Source of the DNA: an uncultured Collinsella sp. | GTDB taxonomy: Bacteria; Actinomycetota; Coriobacteriia; Coriobacteriales; Coriobacteriaceae | Reading direction: 5' to 3' | Length of the DNA stretch: 19,404 bases | Assembly: GCA_947001705.1 (NCBI GenBank) | Contig: CAMQHT010000044.1 | Span: 1 to 19,404 of the forward strand | Shown here: positions 8,926 to 16,183 of the stretch, one piece after another | Layout: every line of letters starts with the position of its first letter | Numbering within the stretch: position 1 is the first letter of the stretch | Position numbers and translations under genes: made by a program | Notes under the pieces: model-generated | What the model saw: only the letters and a program-made list of their open reading frames with translations | Database searches by the model: none | What the model was told of the DNA's origin: nothing

Positions 8926-9891
8926 CTAAAAATTCTTTCCGAGGAAGTCGCCGACCGTGTTCCAGTAGAGCTCGGGGTTAACTTGCGCGCTCTTGGCGTG
9001 GGTGGCGCCATGGATGGTGAGCTTTTGCTTGACCTTGCTGGCGCACGCGTCGTAGTTTTGGTCGAGCATGTCGTACGGCACAAAGGTGTCCTGGTCGCCG
9101 TGGATAAACAGCATGGGAACCGTCGCGTGTTTGAGTTGCTCCACACTGCTCGCCTTATGAAAGTCGTAGCCTGCGCGCACGTTGCACACCAGGTTGGCCA
9201 CATCGAGCAAAGGAAAACTGGGCAGCCCAAATACATCCTTGAGCTGCAGAGAAAACTCGTCCCAAACACTCGTATAGCCACAGTCCTCGATAATGCATTT
9301 CACGTTTGCGGGCAGAGATTCCCCCGCGACGTCCATGGCGGTTGCTGCACCCATCGACTCGCCAAAGACCAGGACGCGCGCCTCGGGGTCAGCCTGAACG
9401 ATTCGCTCGATCCACGCGACGATGTCGAGGCGCTCGGGCTAGCCCATGCCGATATAGTCGCCGCCGGAGCGCTCGTGGGCGCGGGCGGCAGGTGCGAGTA
9501 CGTTCATGCCGCGGTCATGGAATCGTTTGGCGTATCGGGCCATACCGATGGGCTCATCGGTGTATCCGTGTAGGCAGATAGCGTAATTGTGCGTGCTCTC
9601 TGGGGCGGCAAAATACCAAGCGGCAAGTTCGGTTCCGTCATCTGCGGTGAGGCTACTGCTCTCGCGGTTCTCTTTAAACCATGCCCGTGCCTCGGTTCCC
9701 TCGGCATCCGGCTGCTCACTTTCCTTGCCGTCCTTGCCGTCCTGCATCATCTTCATGGTGTATGGAGCGCGGGGATTCAGCGCGAAGTCAAACAGAAAGT
9801 TGCCGGCAAATCCGAGCAGCGCAACGACAGCCACCAGTGCAACGATGCCGGCTATCTTGAGCTTTCGATGGGAATGTGCGTTTTGAGCCAT
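8926..9891 (-). pseudogene. membrane-anchored alpha/beta hydrolase with in-frame amber stop
   Basis: Read on the minus strand, this is one continuous hydrolase frame of 321 codons interrupted only at codon 151 by TAG (9439-9441). Before the stop come an N-terminal membrane anchor at about 12-34 and the oxyanion-type LHGYTDEP around residue 108. After it, in the same frame, come the nucleophile elbow GESMG (Ser179), HGDQD with Asp268, and GATH with His298, the full catalytic triad. In similar hydrolases the residue after YIGMG is usually tryptophan, so one TGG to TAG change would explain the break. No frameshift is needed. The ribosome site GGAGA precedes the ATG at 9889-9891. If the stop is real, only a 150-residue fragment lacking the triad is made. 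Read-through or a base-call error are alternatives. A 142-residue internal start at 9354 would lack the lid and oxyanion parts. Confidence 0.85.
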
Positions 9892-9910
9892 GTGGTATTC
9901 TCCTATAAGA

Positions 9911-9926
9911 TGTTAATACATCAACA
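9911..9926. promoter_or_regulatory. operator-like palindrome 1
   Basis: TGTTAATACATCAACA is an imperfect palindrome 20 bp upstream of the hydrolase start on the minus strand. Read on that strand it matches the second palindrome at 9956-9971 at 12 of 16 positions. It could bind a dimeric repressor. No regulator gene is adjacent. Confidence 0.45.
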
Positions 9927-9955
9927 TTTAAACCAAGCGCATTATGGATGTTCGC

Positions 9956-9971
9956 CGTTGATGCGTCAACA
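9956..9971. promoter_or_regulatory. operator-like palindrome 2
   Basis: CGTTGATGCGTCAACA contains the near-perfect palindrome GTTGATGCGTCAAC. It shares GTTGATG and AACA with the inverted copy at 9911-9926; the two centres are 45 bp apart. Both lie in the divergent space between the hydrolase and the PAQR gene. Confidence 0.45.
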
Positions 9972-10036
9972 AGCAAAGAATGGGTAAACAAAGGGTCACG
10001 GATGGTGCAAATTTCGCACGTACCCAGACGCTTTGA

Positions 10037-10042
10037 TATAGT
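10037..10042 (+). promoter_or_regulatory. -10 box before the PAQR gene
   Basis: TATAGT is a good -10 hexamer about 35 nt before ATG 10078. The -35 region is weak (TTCGCA at 10013-10018, spacer 18 bp). Confidence 0.45.
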
Positions 10043-10077
10043 GTTGAGAACTCTTTACATTGGAGGATGTAACCGGC

Positions 10078-10761
10078 ATGTCCGATTCGAGCGACAGTTC
10101 TAAGCCGCGACCCAAGACCGCGGCCGTTCCACACTACACGGTGGGCGAGGAGATCATGAACTCCGTCACCCATGGTGTCGGCTGCCTGCTGGGTATCGCG
10201 GGCCTGGTGCTCCTGATCGTATTCGCTGCCCTGCGCGGCGGAGGCCCGGCTCACATGGCCGCGGCGATTGTCTATGGCGTCAGTATCATCCTCGAATACT
10301 TGGCCTCCACGCTCTATCACGCGATTCAGCCCGCTCGCGCCAAACGCGTGTTTCGCATCATCGACCACAGCTGCATCTACCTGCTCATAGCCGGCAGCTA
10401 TACCCCGTTTTGCCTCATCACGCTCGCAAACGACGGCGGCCCTGCGCTGTTCTTTGCCGTGTGGGCCATCGCCATCGTCGGGATTGCCCTCGAGTGCTTT
10501 ATGCGCGAGCGTCAACCGCACTGGGTAAGTGGCCTGGTCTACCTGCTGATGGGCTGGCTTGTCGTCTTTAAGCTGCCCGAGCTCGTGTCGCTGCTCAACC
10601 CCGTGGCACTTGCCCTGCTCGCCGTCGGCGGCGTGTGCTATACCGTGGGCGTGCCGTTCTATATCGCCAAAAACGTGCGCTATCTGCACAGTGTTTTCCA
10701 CTTGTGGGTGCTCGCCGGCAGCATCTTCCAGTTCATGGCGGTGATCCTCTTCGTAATCTAG
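10078..10761 (+). CDS. PAQR / hemolysin III family membrane protein
   Basis: Seven-segment membrane protein of 227 residues, normal length for bacterial hemolysin III (TrhA/YqfA-like) proteins. The conserved features are present: NSVTHG at about 28-33, STLYH with Ser77 and His81, Asp96 in IIDHS, YLLIAGSYTP at 101-110, and the C-terminal HSVFH with His204 and His208. These Ser, Asp and His residues form the zinc site in the PAQR superfamily. The bacterial role is uncertain; links to membrane-lipid homeostasis exist, and the hemolysin name is historical. ATG 10078 is taken as start with GGAGGA at 10062-10067, a slightly long spacing. An ATG inside that site runs straight into TAA. It may be co-transcribed with the next gene, 108 nt downstream. 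Confidence 0.92.
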   Translation: MSDSSDSSKPRPKTAAVPHYTVGEEIMNSVTHGVGCLLGIAGLVLLIVFAALRGGGPAHMAAAIVYGVSIILEYLASTLYHAIQPARAKRVFRIIDHSCIYLLIAGSYTPFCLITLANDGGPALFFAVWAIAIVGIALECFMRERQPHWVSGLVYLLMGWLVVFKLPELVSLLNPVALALLAVGGVCYTVGVPFYIAKNVRYLHSVFHLWVLAGSIFQFMAVILFVI

Positions 10762-10869
10762 CGACCGCGCCCACGGCTCCGCTCGCACGGGCGACCGGCG
10801 CAATTGCCCTATCCGTCACCTACGCTTACTGCCCAACGTCCCGAATCTTGGAGGTTCGAGAAACTCCCG

Positions 10870-12243
10870 ATGGACATAACCATCTCCCTTATTACCACGC
10901 TCGTTTTAACGCTTATCAACGGCTACTTCTCCATGTCCGAGATGGCTCTCACCACGGCTAAGCGCGCCGTGTTGGAACACGATGCCGAGGAGGGCGATAA
11001 GCGCGCCGAGCGCGCCGTCCAGCTCGCCGCCGATTCCGACCAGCTGCTCGCCACCATCCAGGTCGCCATCACGCTCGTGGGCTTCGCCTCGTCCGCCGTC
11101 GCCTCGACGAGCCTGTCCGACCCGCTCGCCACATGGCTCATGAGCTTTGGCATCGCGCCGCTTTCCGCCATTGCGCGCGGCCTGGCGCCGGTCATCATCA
11201 CCGTCGCGGTCGCCTTCGTGTCCATCGTGATCGGCGAGCTCGTGCCCAAGCGCATTGGTCTGGCCAACGCCGAGGGCGTATCCAAGCAGGTCGTGGGACC
11301 GCTTTCCGTGTTCCAAAAGATCGCCCGCCCGCTCGTGTGGCTGACTGGTGCCTGCTCCGACGGCCTGGCCCGCATCCTGCGCATCAAGAGCGCCGATGAC
11401 CGCCAGAACGTCTCGGAGGAAGAGATCAAGTACATGGTCTCGGAGCAGGACGACCTGCTCGACGAGGAAAAGCGCATGATCCACGAGATCTTTGACCTGG
11501 GCGACACCGTTGCCCGCGAGGTCATGGTGCCGCGCGTGGACACCACCATGTGCGAGGACGACGAGACAGTCGCCGACGTGCTGTCCACCATGCGCCAGAC
11601 CGGCTTCAGTCGCATCCCCGTCTATCACGAGGACCCCGACAATGTCGCGGGCATCGCGCACATCAAGGACCTGATCCAGCCCGCGCTCGACGGCAAGGGC
11701 GACCAGCCCATTGCCGACTTTTTGCGCGACGCCACCTTTGTGCCCGATACCAAGGACATCCTGCCGCTGCTGTCCGAGATGCAGACCTCGCACGACCAGA
11801 TCGTGGTCGTCGTGGACGAGTACGGCGGCACGGCCGGCATCATCACCATCGAGGACATCGTCGAGGAGATCGTCGGCGAGATCGAGGACGAGTTCGACCC
11901 CGACAACAAGTACCTCACGCGCCTCTCGCGCCGCGAGTGGCTCGTCGATGGGCGTTTTTCGTGCGATGACGCGATTGAGCTTGGTTGGCCGCTCGAGGAA
12001 AGCGATGATTATGAGACCATCGCCGGCTGGATTTTGGAGCTTTGCGACTCGGTGCCCGACATCGGAGAGGTGTTTGAGGTCGCAGGGTACAAGTTCAAGG
12101 TACAGTCGATGCGTGGCCAGCGTATCTCGCTCATTCGCGTGATCGCTCCGGCCGAAACCGATAAGAAGGATTCCGAGTCCCCGGCAGAGAAGCCGGCGGC
12201 GTCGGGTGCGGGCTCTGTGGATCCGCACGATGGCGACGAGTAG
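10870..12243 (+). CDS. CNNM/CBS/CorC_HlyC family transporter
   Basis: Protein of about 457 residues with the classic three-part layout. A CNNM (DUF21) membrane domain spans about 1-160, with NGYFSMSEMAL and GELVPKRI. A CBS pair covers about 215-335, starting REVMVPRVD and ending VVVVDEYGGTAGIITIEDI. A CorC_HlyC domain spans about 350-427. A short charged Pro/Ser tail follows. Family members are linked to Mg2+ and Co2+ efflux or Mg2+ homeostasis, and the CBS pair binds adenine nucleotides. ATG 10870 is the only ATG that begins at the first membrane segment. The best ribosome site, GGAGG at 10850-10854, is rather far (15 nt), so the exact start is less certain than the gene. The next gene begins 24 nt after the stop. 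Confidence 0.92.
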   Translation: MDITISLITTLVLTLINGYFSMSEMALTTAKRAVLEHDAEEGDKRAERAVQLAADSDQLLATIQVAITLVGFASSAVASTSLSDPLATWLMSFGIAPLSAIARGLAPVIITVAVAFVSIVIGELVPKRIGLANAEGVSKQVVGPLSVFQKIARPLVWLTGACSDGLARILRIKSADDRQNVSEEEIKYMVSEQDDLLDEEKRMIHEIFDLGDTVAREVMVPRVDTTMCEDDETVADVLSTMRQTGFSRIPVYHEDPDNVAGIAHIKDLIQPALDGKGDQPIADFLRDATFVPDTKDILPLLSEMQTSHDQIVVVVDEYGGTAGIITIEDIVEEIVGEIEDEFDPDNKYLTRLSRREWLVDGRFSCDDAIELGWPLEESDDYETIAGWILELCDSVPDIGEVFEVAGYKFKVQSMRGQRISLIRVIAPAETDKKDSESPAEKPAASGAGSVDPHDGDE

Positions 12244-12267
12244 GGCAAGGACGAGTAGGGGAGAGTT

Positions 12268-13101
12268 ATGGCAGGCCTGTTCAACATCCTTAAGGTCACC
12301 GTCAGCGAGGACAAGATTTGCGCGCACGTGCTGGTGAACCCCGGCATGCCGCTCATGACCTCGGAGGATATCGAGGCCACGGCGCGCGTGTACTACCTGG
12401 TGCCCGCGATTGCCAAGCATCTGTGCCTGGGCGATTCGGGTCGCGAGTTCCAGGACTGCATGGGCCAGACCGAGCTTTGCCACCTGCTGGAGCACGTGAC
12501 GGTCGAGCTCATGAACGAGACCGGTCTTGCCGGCAGCATCTCGTGCGGTCGCACCCGCGTGAGCGAGCATGATGAACGTGTCTTTGAGGTTGAGCTTTCG
12601 TGTCCCGACGACGCGTTGGCCATTGGCGCGCTGTCATCGGCGACCTTTATGATGGACTGGGCGTACCTGCACGCTGACCAGCCGGCCCCCGACGTGGAAG
12701 GCACGGTCGCTGGCCTGCGCAACCTGGTGCTGGGCATGCGCGCCGAGGCCGAGGGCAAGGACCCGCACGAGGCCGTTGCCGCTGCGAACGGCGAGGACGT
12801 GGCCGAGGATGCGCCCGAGCACGACGCTCCTGCCGACGCCGACGCTGGGCCCGTTGCCGAGGCGCCTGCTGAGCCCGAGTCTGCGGAGCCCCAAGGCGTC
12901 CCGAGCTTTGACGACGAGCCGCAGATGCCAATCGATACCGAGGGCGCGGTCGTCGAGAACCACGAGGCCCCCGCGGCCGTCTTTGGCGGTGCGGCAACGG
13001 CTCCGTCCGGCTCGGCGCACGAGGGCAGCCTGCCGCTCGTCGATGGCGCCGGCGAAGACCCGGCTGCTACGGTGGCCATGCCGGCTGCGCCTCAGGAGTA
13101 G
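12268..13101 (+). CDS. protein resembling the N-terminal domain of cyanophycin synthetase
   Basis: A 277-residue soluble protein. The first ~135 residues recall the N-terminal domain of cyanophycin synthetase (CphA): an early LVPAIAKHLCLGDSGREF stretch, then HLLEH at 72-76 inside HLLEHVTVELMNETG, then CGRTR at 93-97 and FEVELSCPDDALAIGALSSA. In CphA the matching parts read roughly as LP-x-L-x-x-H-x-C, H-x-x-EHVALEL-x-x-LAG and G-K/R-TR. The ATP-grasp and Mur-ligase parts of CphA are absent, so it cannot polymerise on its own. Residues from about 160 on are a low-complexity Ala/Pro/Glu/Asp tail. HxxEH is also the inverted zinc-protease motif. AGGGGAGAG precedes ATG 12268, and the gene appears to form an operon with the CorC gene. 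The fold assignment is mine from motif memory and needs a profile search. Confidence 0.7.
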   Translation: MAGLFNILKVTVSEDKICAHVLVNPGMPLMTSEDIEATARVYYLVPAIAKHLCLGDSGREFQDCMGQTELCHLLEHVTVELMNETGLAGSISCGRTRVSEHDERVFEVELSCPDDALAIGALSSATFMMDWAYLHADQPAPDVEGTVAGLRNLVLGMRAEAEGKDPHEAVAAANGEDVAEDAPEHDAPADADAGPVAEAPAEPESAEPQGVPSFDDEPQMPIDTEGAVVENHEAPAAVFGGAATAPSGSAHEGSLPLVDGAGEDPAATVAMPAAPQE

Positions 13102-13180
13102 GCTCACTCGCTTATCACCATCATGTACCTGTGCTTTTACCGTACGCAGATGAGCGCGACGGCAAGTGTTGCGCTGCGGG

Positions 13181-13186
13181 TATAAT
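13181..13186 (+). promoter_or_regulatory. -10 box TATAAT before the YtxH gene
   Basis: A perfect TATAAT lies 52 nt before ATG 13238, in a sequence that is otherwise GC-rich. The -35 region has no good match to TTGACA. It probably starts the transcript carrying the YtxH and PRC-barrel genes. Confidence 0.6.
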
Positions 13187-13237
13187 GGACAGCATTCAAA
13201 CGGTGGGCATCGAGGTGCCCGCAGGAGAGGAATGATC

Positions 13238-13627
13238 ATGGGAAAGACTTTCAGCTTTGTCTCCGGTGCGCTCTTTGGTGCTGCCGCCGGCGCTATCATC
13301 GGCGTTGCTCTGGCCCCGCGCTCGGGTGCCGAGACCCGCGCCATGGCCGCCGATATCGCCAACGATGCCTGGGACAACATGCGTGACACCTACGAGCACA
13401 GTGCCGAGGAGGCTCGTGCCGCGGTCAACGACTTTGGTCCGATGGTCGACGCCAAGACCGATGACCTGCGCGCCAAGGTTGACCTGGCCCGCGAGCGCAT
13501 GGACCAGCTTCGCGAGCAGCTCAACGACGCCATCTCGGGCGGCAACGTGACGCCCGCTGCCGACGTCGTGGTCGAGAACGTCGCCGAGGCCGACACCGAG
13601 GCCACGGAGCCCTCGACCGAGGCATAA
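13238..13627 (+). CDS. YtxH domain protein
   Basis: Small protein of about 129 residues. One glycine/alanine-rich membrane segment at about 6-26 is followed by the family hallmark LAPRSGAETRA. A long amphipathic helical region, probably coiled coil, then runs to about 100, with an acidic Ala/Glu tail. YtxH-type proteins are stress-linked or gas-vesicle-like membrane-surface proteins of poorly known function. Two in-frame ATGs compete, at 13232 and 13238. The ribosome site AGGAGAGG ends at 13230, one base before the first, so I prefer the second. The stop TAA overlaps the next ATG by one base (TAATG), coupling it to the PRC-barrel gene. Confidence 0.85.
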   Translation: MGKTFSFVSGALFGAAAGAIIGVALAPRSGAETRAMAADIANDAWDNMRDTYEHSAEEARAAVNDFGPMVDAKTDDLRAKVDLARERMDQLREQLNDAISGGNVTPAADVVVENVAEADTEATEPSTEA

Positions 13628-14382
13628 TGCGCGCAGGGGATTTTGTCGGCGTCAAGGTTTACCGCAAACCCGCCGAAGACAAGCGCACCAAAAAGGACGG
13701 CACGCCGCGCAGCCCTAAAAAGCTCGGCAAGATTCACTTTCCCGTCTTTACCCCGGGCGGCACGCGCGTGGTGGGCTTTATGGTCCGCCAGTCCGATATC
13801 GCGGGTATGATCGAGCGTCCCGACCGCTTTGTGGCGCTCGATGCCATCGGCGTCTATGAGGGTGCTGTCGCGGTCGACGACGTCAAGGGCACCTACGATG
13901 CCGCCGCGGCCAAGCGCCTCGATATCAACCTGGACGATTGCATCATCTGGGTCGGCATGGACGTGCGCACGGAATCGGGCGATGTCGTGGGCTACTGCTC
14001 GGACGTTGAGTTCAAGCCGCGCTCGGGTATTGTGCAGATGTTCTACGTGACCGCCGGTGCCGCTTCGAGCGTGCTGGTGGGCGACACGCAGGTGCCGCCG
14101 ACGATGCTGCGCGGCTACGAGAACGGCGCGATGATTGTCTCGGACGAGGTCAAGGCGCTCGGGTATTCGGGCGGCGCGGCCGCCAAGGCTGCCGAGGCCA
14201 GTGTCGTGGTAGGCGATAAGGTCAAGAAGGGCGCCAAGGTGCTCGATGACAAGGGATCGGTCGCCGTGGACAAGGGCAGTCGTGCACTGGGCAAGCAGCT
14301 CGGCAAGACGCGCGGTATGTTCAAGGCCTTTAAGGACGAATATCAAAAGGCGAGCGGGGGCTCGTCAAAAGCTAGCAAATAG
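13627..14382 (+). CDS. PRC-barrel domain protein
   Basis: A 251-residue soluble protein whose start overlaps the preceding stop by one base. Two PRC-barrel-like units are visible: about 1-85, including GKIHFPVFTPGGTRVVGFMV, and about 100-175, with VGMDVRTESGDVVGYCSDV, where the 'G-x-V-x-G' turn typical of PRC barrels is clear. A Lys/Gly/Ala-rich tail from about 185 has loosely repeated VVVGDKVKKGAKVLDDKG-type segments and a basic end. PRC barrels act in RNA processing or as membrane-associated sensor modules. Coupling to a YtxH membrane protein suggests the two work at the membrane surface. The MgtE-like protein encoded further downstream also starts with PRC-barrel-like sequence. Confidence 0.8.
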   Translation: MRAGDFVGVKVYRKPAEDKRTKKDGTPRSPKKLGKIHFPVFTPGGTRVVGFMVRQSDIAGMIERPDRFVALDAIGVYEGAVAVDDVKGTYDAAAAKRLDINLDDCIIWVGMDVRTESGDVVGYCSDVEFKPRSGIVQMFYVTAGAASSVLVGDTQVPPTMLRGYENGAMIVSDEVKALGYSGGAAAKAAEASVVVGDKVKKGAKVLDDKGSVAVDKGSRALGKQLGKTRGMFKAFKDEYQKASGGSSKASK

Positions 14383-14403
14383 CGACGTACCAAATGATGG
14401 GAG

Positions 14404-14441
14404 GCGAGCCGGAGACATGTTGCTCCGGCTCGCTGTGTTTA
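14404..14441 (+). terminator. hairpin terminator or attenuator before the deacetylase-like gene
   Basis: An 11-bp perfect stem, GCGAGCCGGAG at 14404-14414 and CTCCGGCTCGC at 14423-14433, has an 8-nt loop and is followed by the T-rich TGTGTTTAT. It ends only about 10 nt before the GGGGGAGG ribosome site of the next gene. Any transcription reaching that gene from upstream must pass it, so it may act as an attenuator. Confidence 0.6.
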
Positions 14442-14454
14442 TGGGGGAGGGCAC

Positions 14455-15861
14455 ATGCGCCAAAACGGATCTAACTTAAACGGGCGCTCGGGTGCGCGTC
14501 CGACGGCGCGCCGCGACCTGGGGCAACTGCCCAGCGGTCAGCGTCGACGTCGCCGTAAACCCGGCGCGATGTACCTCAACCATAGCCGTGGGTTTAGCGA
14601 TCGCAGCGCGCGCATCGGCAACGGGCGCTCGCCGCGCCGACCGTCCCGTCTGCCCTATGCGCTTATCGCCGTGGGTTGCGCGCTCGTGCTGTTTATCGCT
14701 GCCGTCGTGGGCTACGTCAACCGCAGCGTGGACGTGGAACTCAACGGGCAAAAGACCGCGGTGCGCGTGGGTTCTACGTTGCAGAATCTTATCGACGATC
14801 AAAGCCTGACCGAAACGTATGACGCCGGCGATCTGCTGGCCGTCGACGACAGCGTGCTTAAGCGCCATGGCGGCGAAAAGCTGTCGGTGAAGATCGACGG
14901 CAAGCGCGTGAAGCAAGGCAAATGGGGTAGCCGCGAACTTGAGGGCGGCGAGAAGGTGACGGTCAAGGATGGCCGTAACACCTACGAAAAGCACGAGGTC
15001 CAGGCCACGACTATCGAGCCAAAGCTCAAGGTCGAGGGCACGGGCGCTATTGAGTATGTCAAAACTTGGGGCGTTCAGGGCCGCTCCGAGATATGGGTCG
15101 GCGAGCAGTCGGGCAAGACGCAGGACCGCGGCGAGGTCGTGCCCGCCACCGACTGCGTAGTCGAGTGCGCAAGCGTAGCGCCCAAGGGCAACGAAAAGTA
15201 CGTGGCCCTGACATTTGACGAGGGTCCGAGCGGCGCGACCAAGCAGATTTTGCAGGTGCTCAAGGAAAAGGGCGTCACGGCGACGTTCTTCCTTTCGGGC
15301 GATGCCGCAGAAGCCTCGCCCGCTACTGCCAAAGCGATTGTCGATGCCGGGTGCGAGATCGGCTCCAACAGCTACAGCGATGATTCGCTCAAGGGCGAGG
15401 ATCGCGAGACGGTGCGCAAGCAGATCACGAAGGGCACCGAGGCGATTAAGTCGGCGACCGGTGTCGAGACGATGTTGCTGCGTGCCCCCTACGCCGCGTT
15501 TGACGAGCAAAACTGGATCGATTCGATGGACCTGGTGTCCGCCGTGGTTTCGTGGAATATCGATTCGGGCGACTGGCTGCTCAACGGCGCTGACGAGCAA
15601 GTATCGACCGTGCTCGACTCGGTGACGCCGGGCAATATTGTGCTGCTCACCGATAGCGATGAGTGCGCCGAGCAGACGCTCGAGGCGCTGCCGCAGATTA
15701 TCGATGGCCTTGTCGCCGACGGCTACAAGATCGTGACGCTCAGCGACCTGGTCAAGACGGACACGGCATTGAGCAAAAAACTCACCTCGCTCACCAAGGT
15801 GTCCATGCCCAAAAACGCCGTGTTTCCCCAACTCCCCGAGGACGACGACACCGCAGAGTAG
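14455..15861 (+). CDS. membrane-anchored NodB-fold protein, catalytic metal site missing
   Basis: A 468-residue protein. It starts with a very basic cytoplasmic N terminus (RRRRR around 30-34) and a membrane anchor at about 68-87. A DUF348-like beta module follows at about 91-180, with VDVELNGQKTAVRVGSTLQN. The NodB polysaccharide deacetylase fold spans about 248-435. Several expected NodB motifs are changed. TFDDGP reads TFDEGP (253-258); the H-x-x-x-H metal pair reads N305-SYS-D309; and the late LxH motif reads LLTDSD (397-402). RAPY (343-346) and the D-S-G-DW stretch (370-374) remain. Active family members use Asp-His-His to hold zinc, so this one is predicted inactive on sugars or to use a different site. 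It may bind peptidoglycan or glycan. GGGGGAGG precedes ATG 14455. Confidence 0.85.
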   Translation: MRQNGSNLNGRSGARPTARRDLGQLPSGQRRRRRKPGAMYLNHSRGFSDRSARIGNGRSPRRPSRLPYALIAVGCALVLFIAAVVGYVNRSVDVELNGQKTAVRVGSTLQNLIDDQSLTETYDAGDLLAVDDSVLKRHGGEKLSVKIDGKRVKQGKWGSRELEGGEKVTVKDGRNTYEKHEVQATTIEPKLKVEGTGAIEYVKTWGVQGRSEIWVGEQSGKTQDRGEVVPATDCVVECASVAPKGNEKYVALTFDEGPSGATKQILQVLKEKGVTATFFLSGDAAEASPATAKAIVDAGCEIGSNSYSDDSLKGEDRETVRKQITKGTEAIKSATGVETMLLRAPYAAFDEQNWIDSMDLVSAVVSWNIDSGDWLLNGADEQVSTVLDSVTPGNIVLLTDSDECAEQTLEALPQIIDGLVADGYKIVTLSDLVKTDTALSKKLTSLTKVSMPKNAVFPQLPEDDDTAE

Positions 15862-15867
15862 CCATGT

Positions 15868-15887
15868 AAGAACGTCCCCAATGACTA
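15868..15887. repeat. single inverted copy of the intergenic repeat module
   Basis: AAGAACGTCCCCAATGACTA is the exact reverse complement of the 20-base module at 3590-3609, 12 kb away. It lies 6 nt after the stop of the deacetylase-like gene. Confidence 0.85.
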
Positions 15888-15961
15888 TGTCACGGATACG
15901 TCAGTGTTTGGTATGCCTGCAATGTGCAGCGCATAAATTCGGTGCCGCAGCGCGATGCTGA

Positions 15962-15970
15962 TGCTATAGT
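15962..15970 (+). promoter_or_regulatory. extended -10 promoter of the magnesium operon
   Basis: TGCTATAGT is an extended -10 (TG-n-TATAGT). The -35 region is weak, as expected for extended -10 promoters. Transcription would start near 15977, giving a leader of about 207 nt before the coding start at 16184. Confidence 0.6.
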
Positions 15971-15976
15971 TACTGC

Positions 15977-16183
15977 GGTTAATGAGGGTCAAGAGAAAGG
16001 TTACAGGTGAAATCCAAACCTCGACCATACAGTCGATGACCCCATGCAGGTGCTTTCTGCGCGTGCACGGGGTGTGAGCGCCGAGCGGCGTGCCGCCCGC
16101 GCATGCGTATACATGTCTAAAAGTCCACGGATTGCGTGCCGGCATGGTCACGCGGTCCGCAGGAATAATGATGGGGAGCACCA
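15977..16183 (+). promoter_or_regulatory. structured 5' leader upstream of MgtE-like gene, riboswitch candidate
   Basis: This long gene-free stretch can fold extensively. A three-way junction is possible at 15986-16042: closing stem GGGTC (15986-15990) with GACCC (16038-16042), arm AGGTT (15998-16002) with AACCT (16017-16021), and arm CGAC (16022-16025) with GTCG (16032-16035). Next, GCGCGTGC (16060-16067) can pair with GCATGCGT around 16101-16108, enclosing a further hairpin. A 10-bp stem, 16129-16138 with 16149-16158 (two G-U pairs), then sits just before the ribosome site. I compared it by memory with the M-box magnesium riboswitch and could not match the conserved core. The ligand is therefore unassigned; Mg2+ is the natural guess from the genes controlled. 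Confidence 0.5.

Noticed and set aside
10060..10077. TTG start at 10060 for the PAQR protein
   Set aside because: It would place the start at the edge of the ribosome site itself; ATG 10078 is downstream of that site.
15977..16183. Classical M-box (ykoK) magnesium riboswitch
   Set aside because: I could not find the conserved M-box core; only a short CCATACAGT resemblance exists, and it lies in the wrong place. Kept as an unassigned structured leader.
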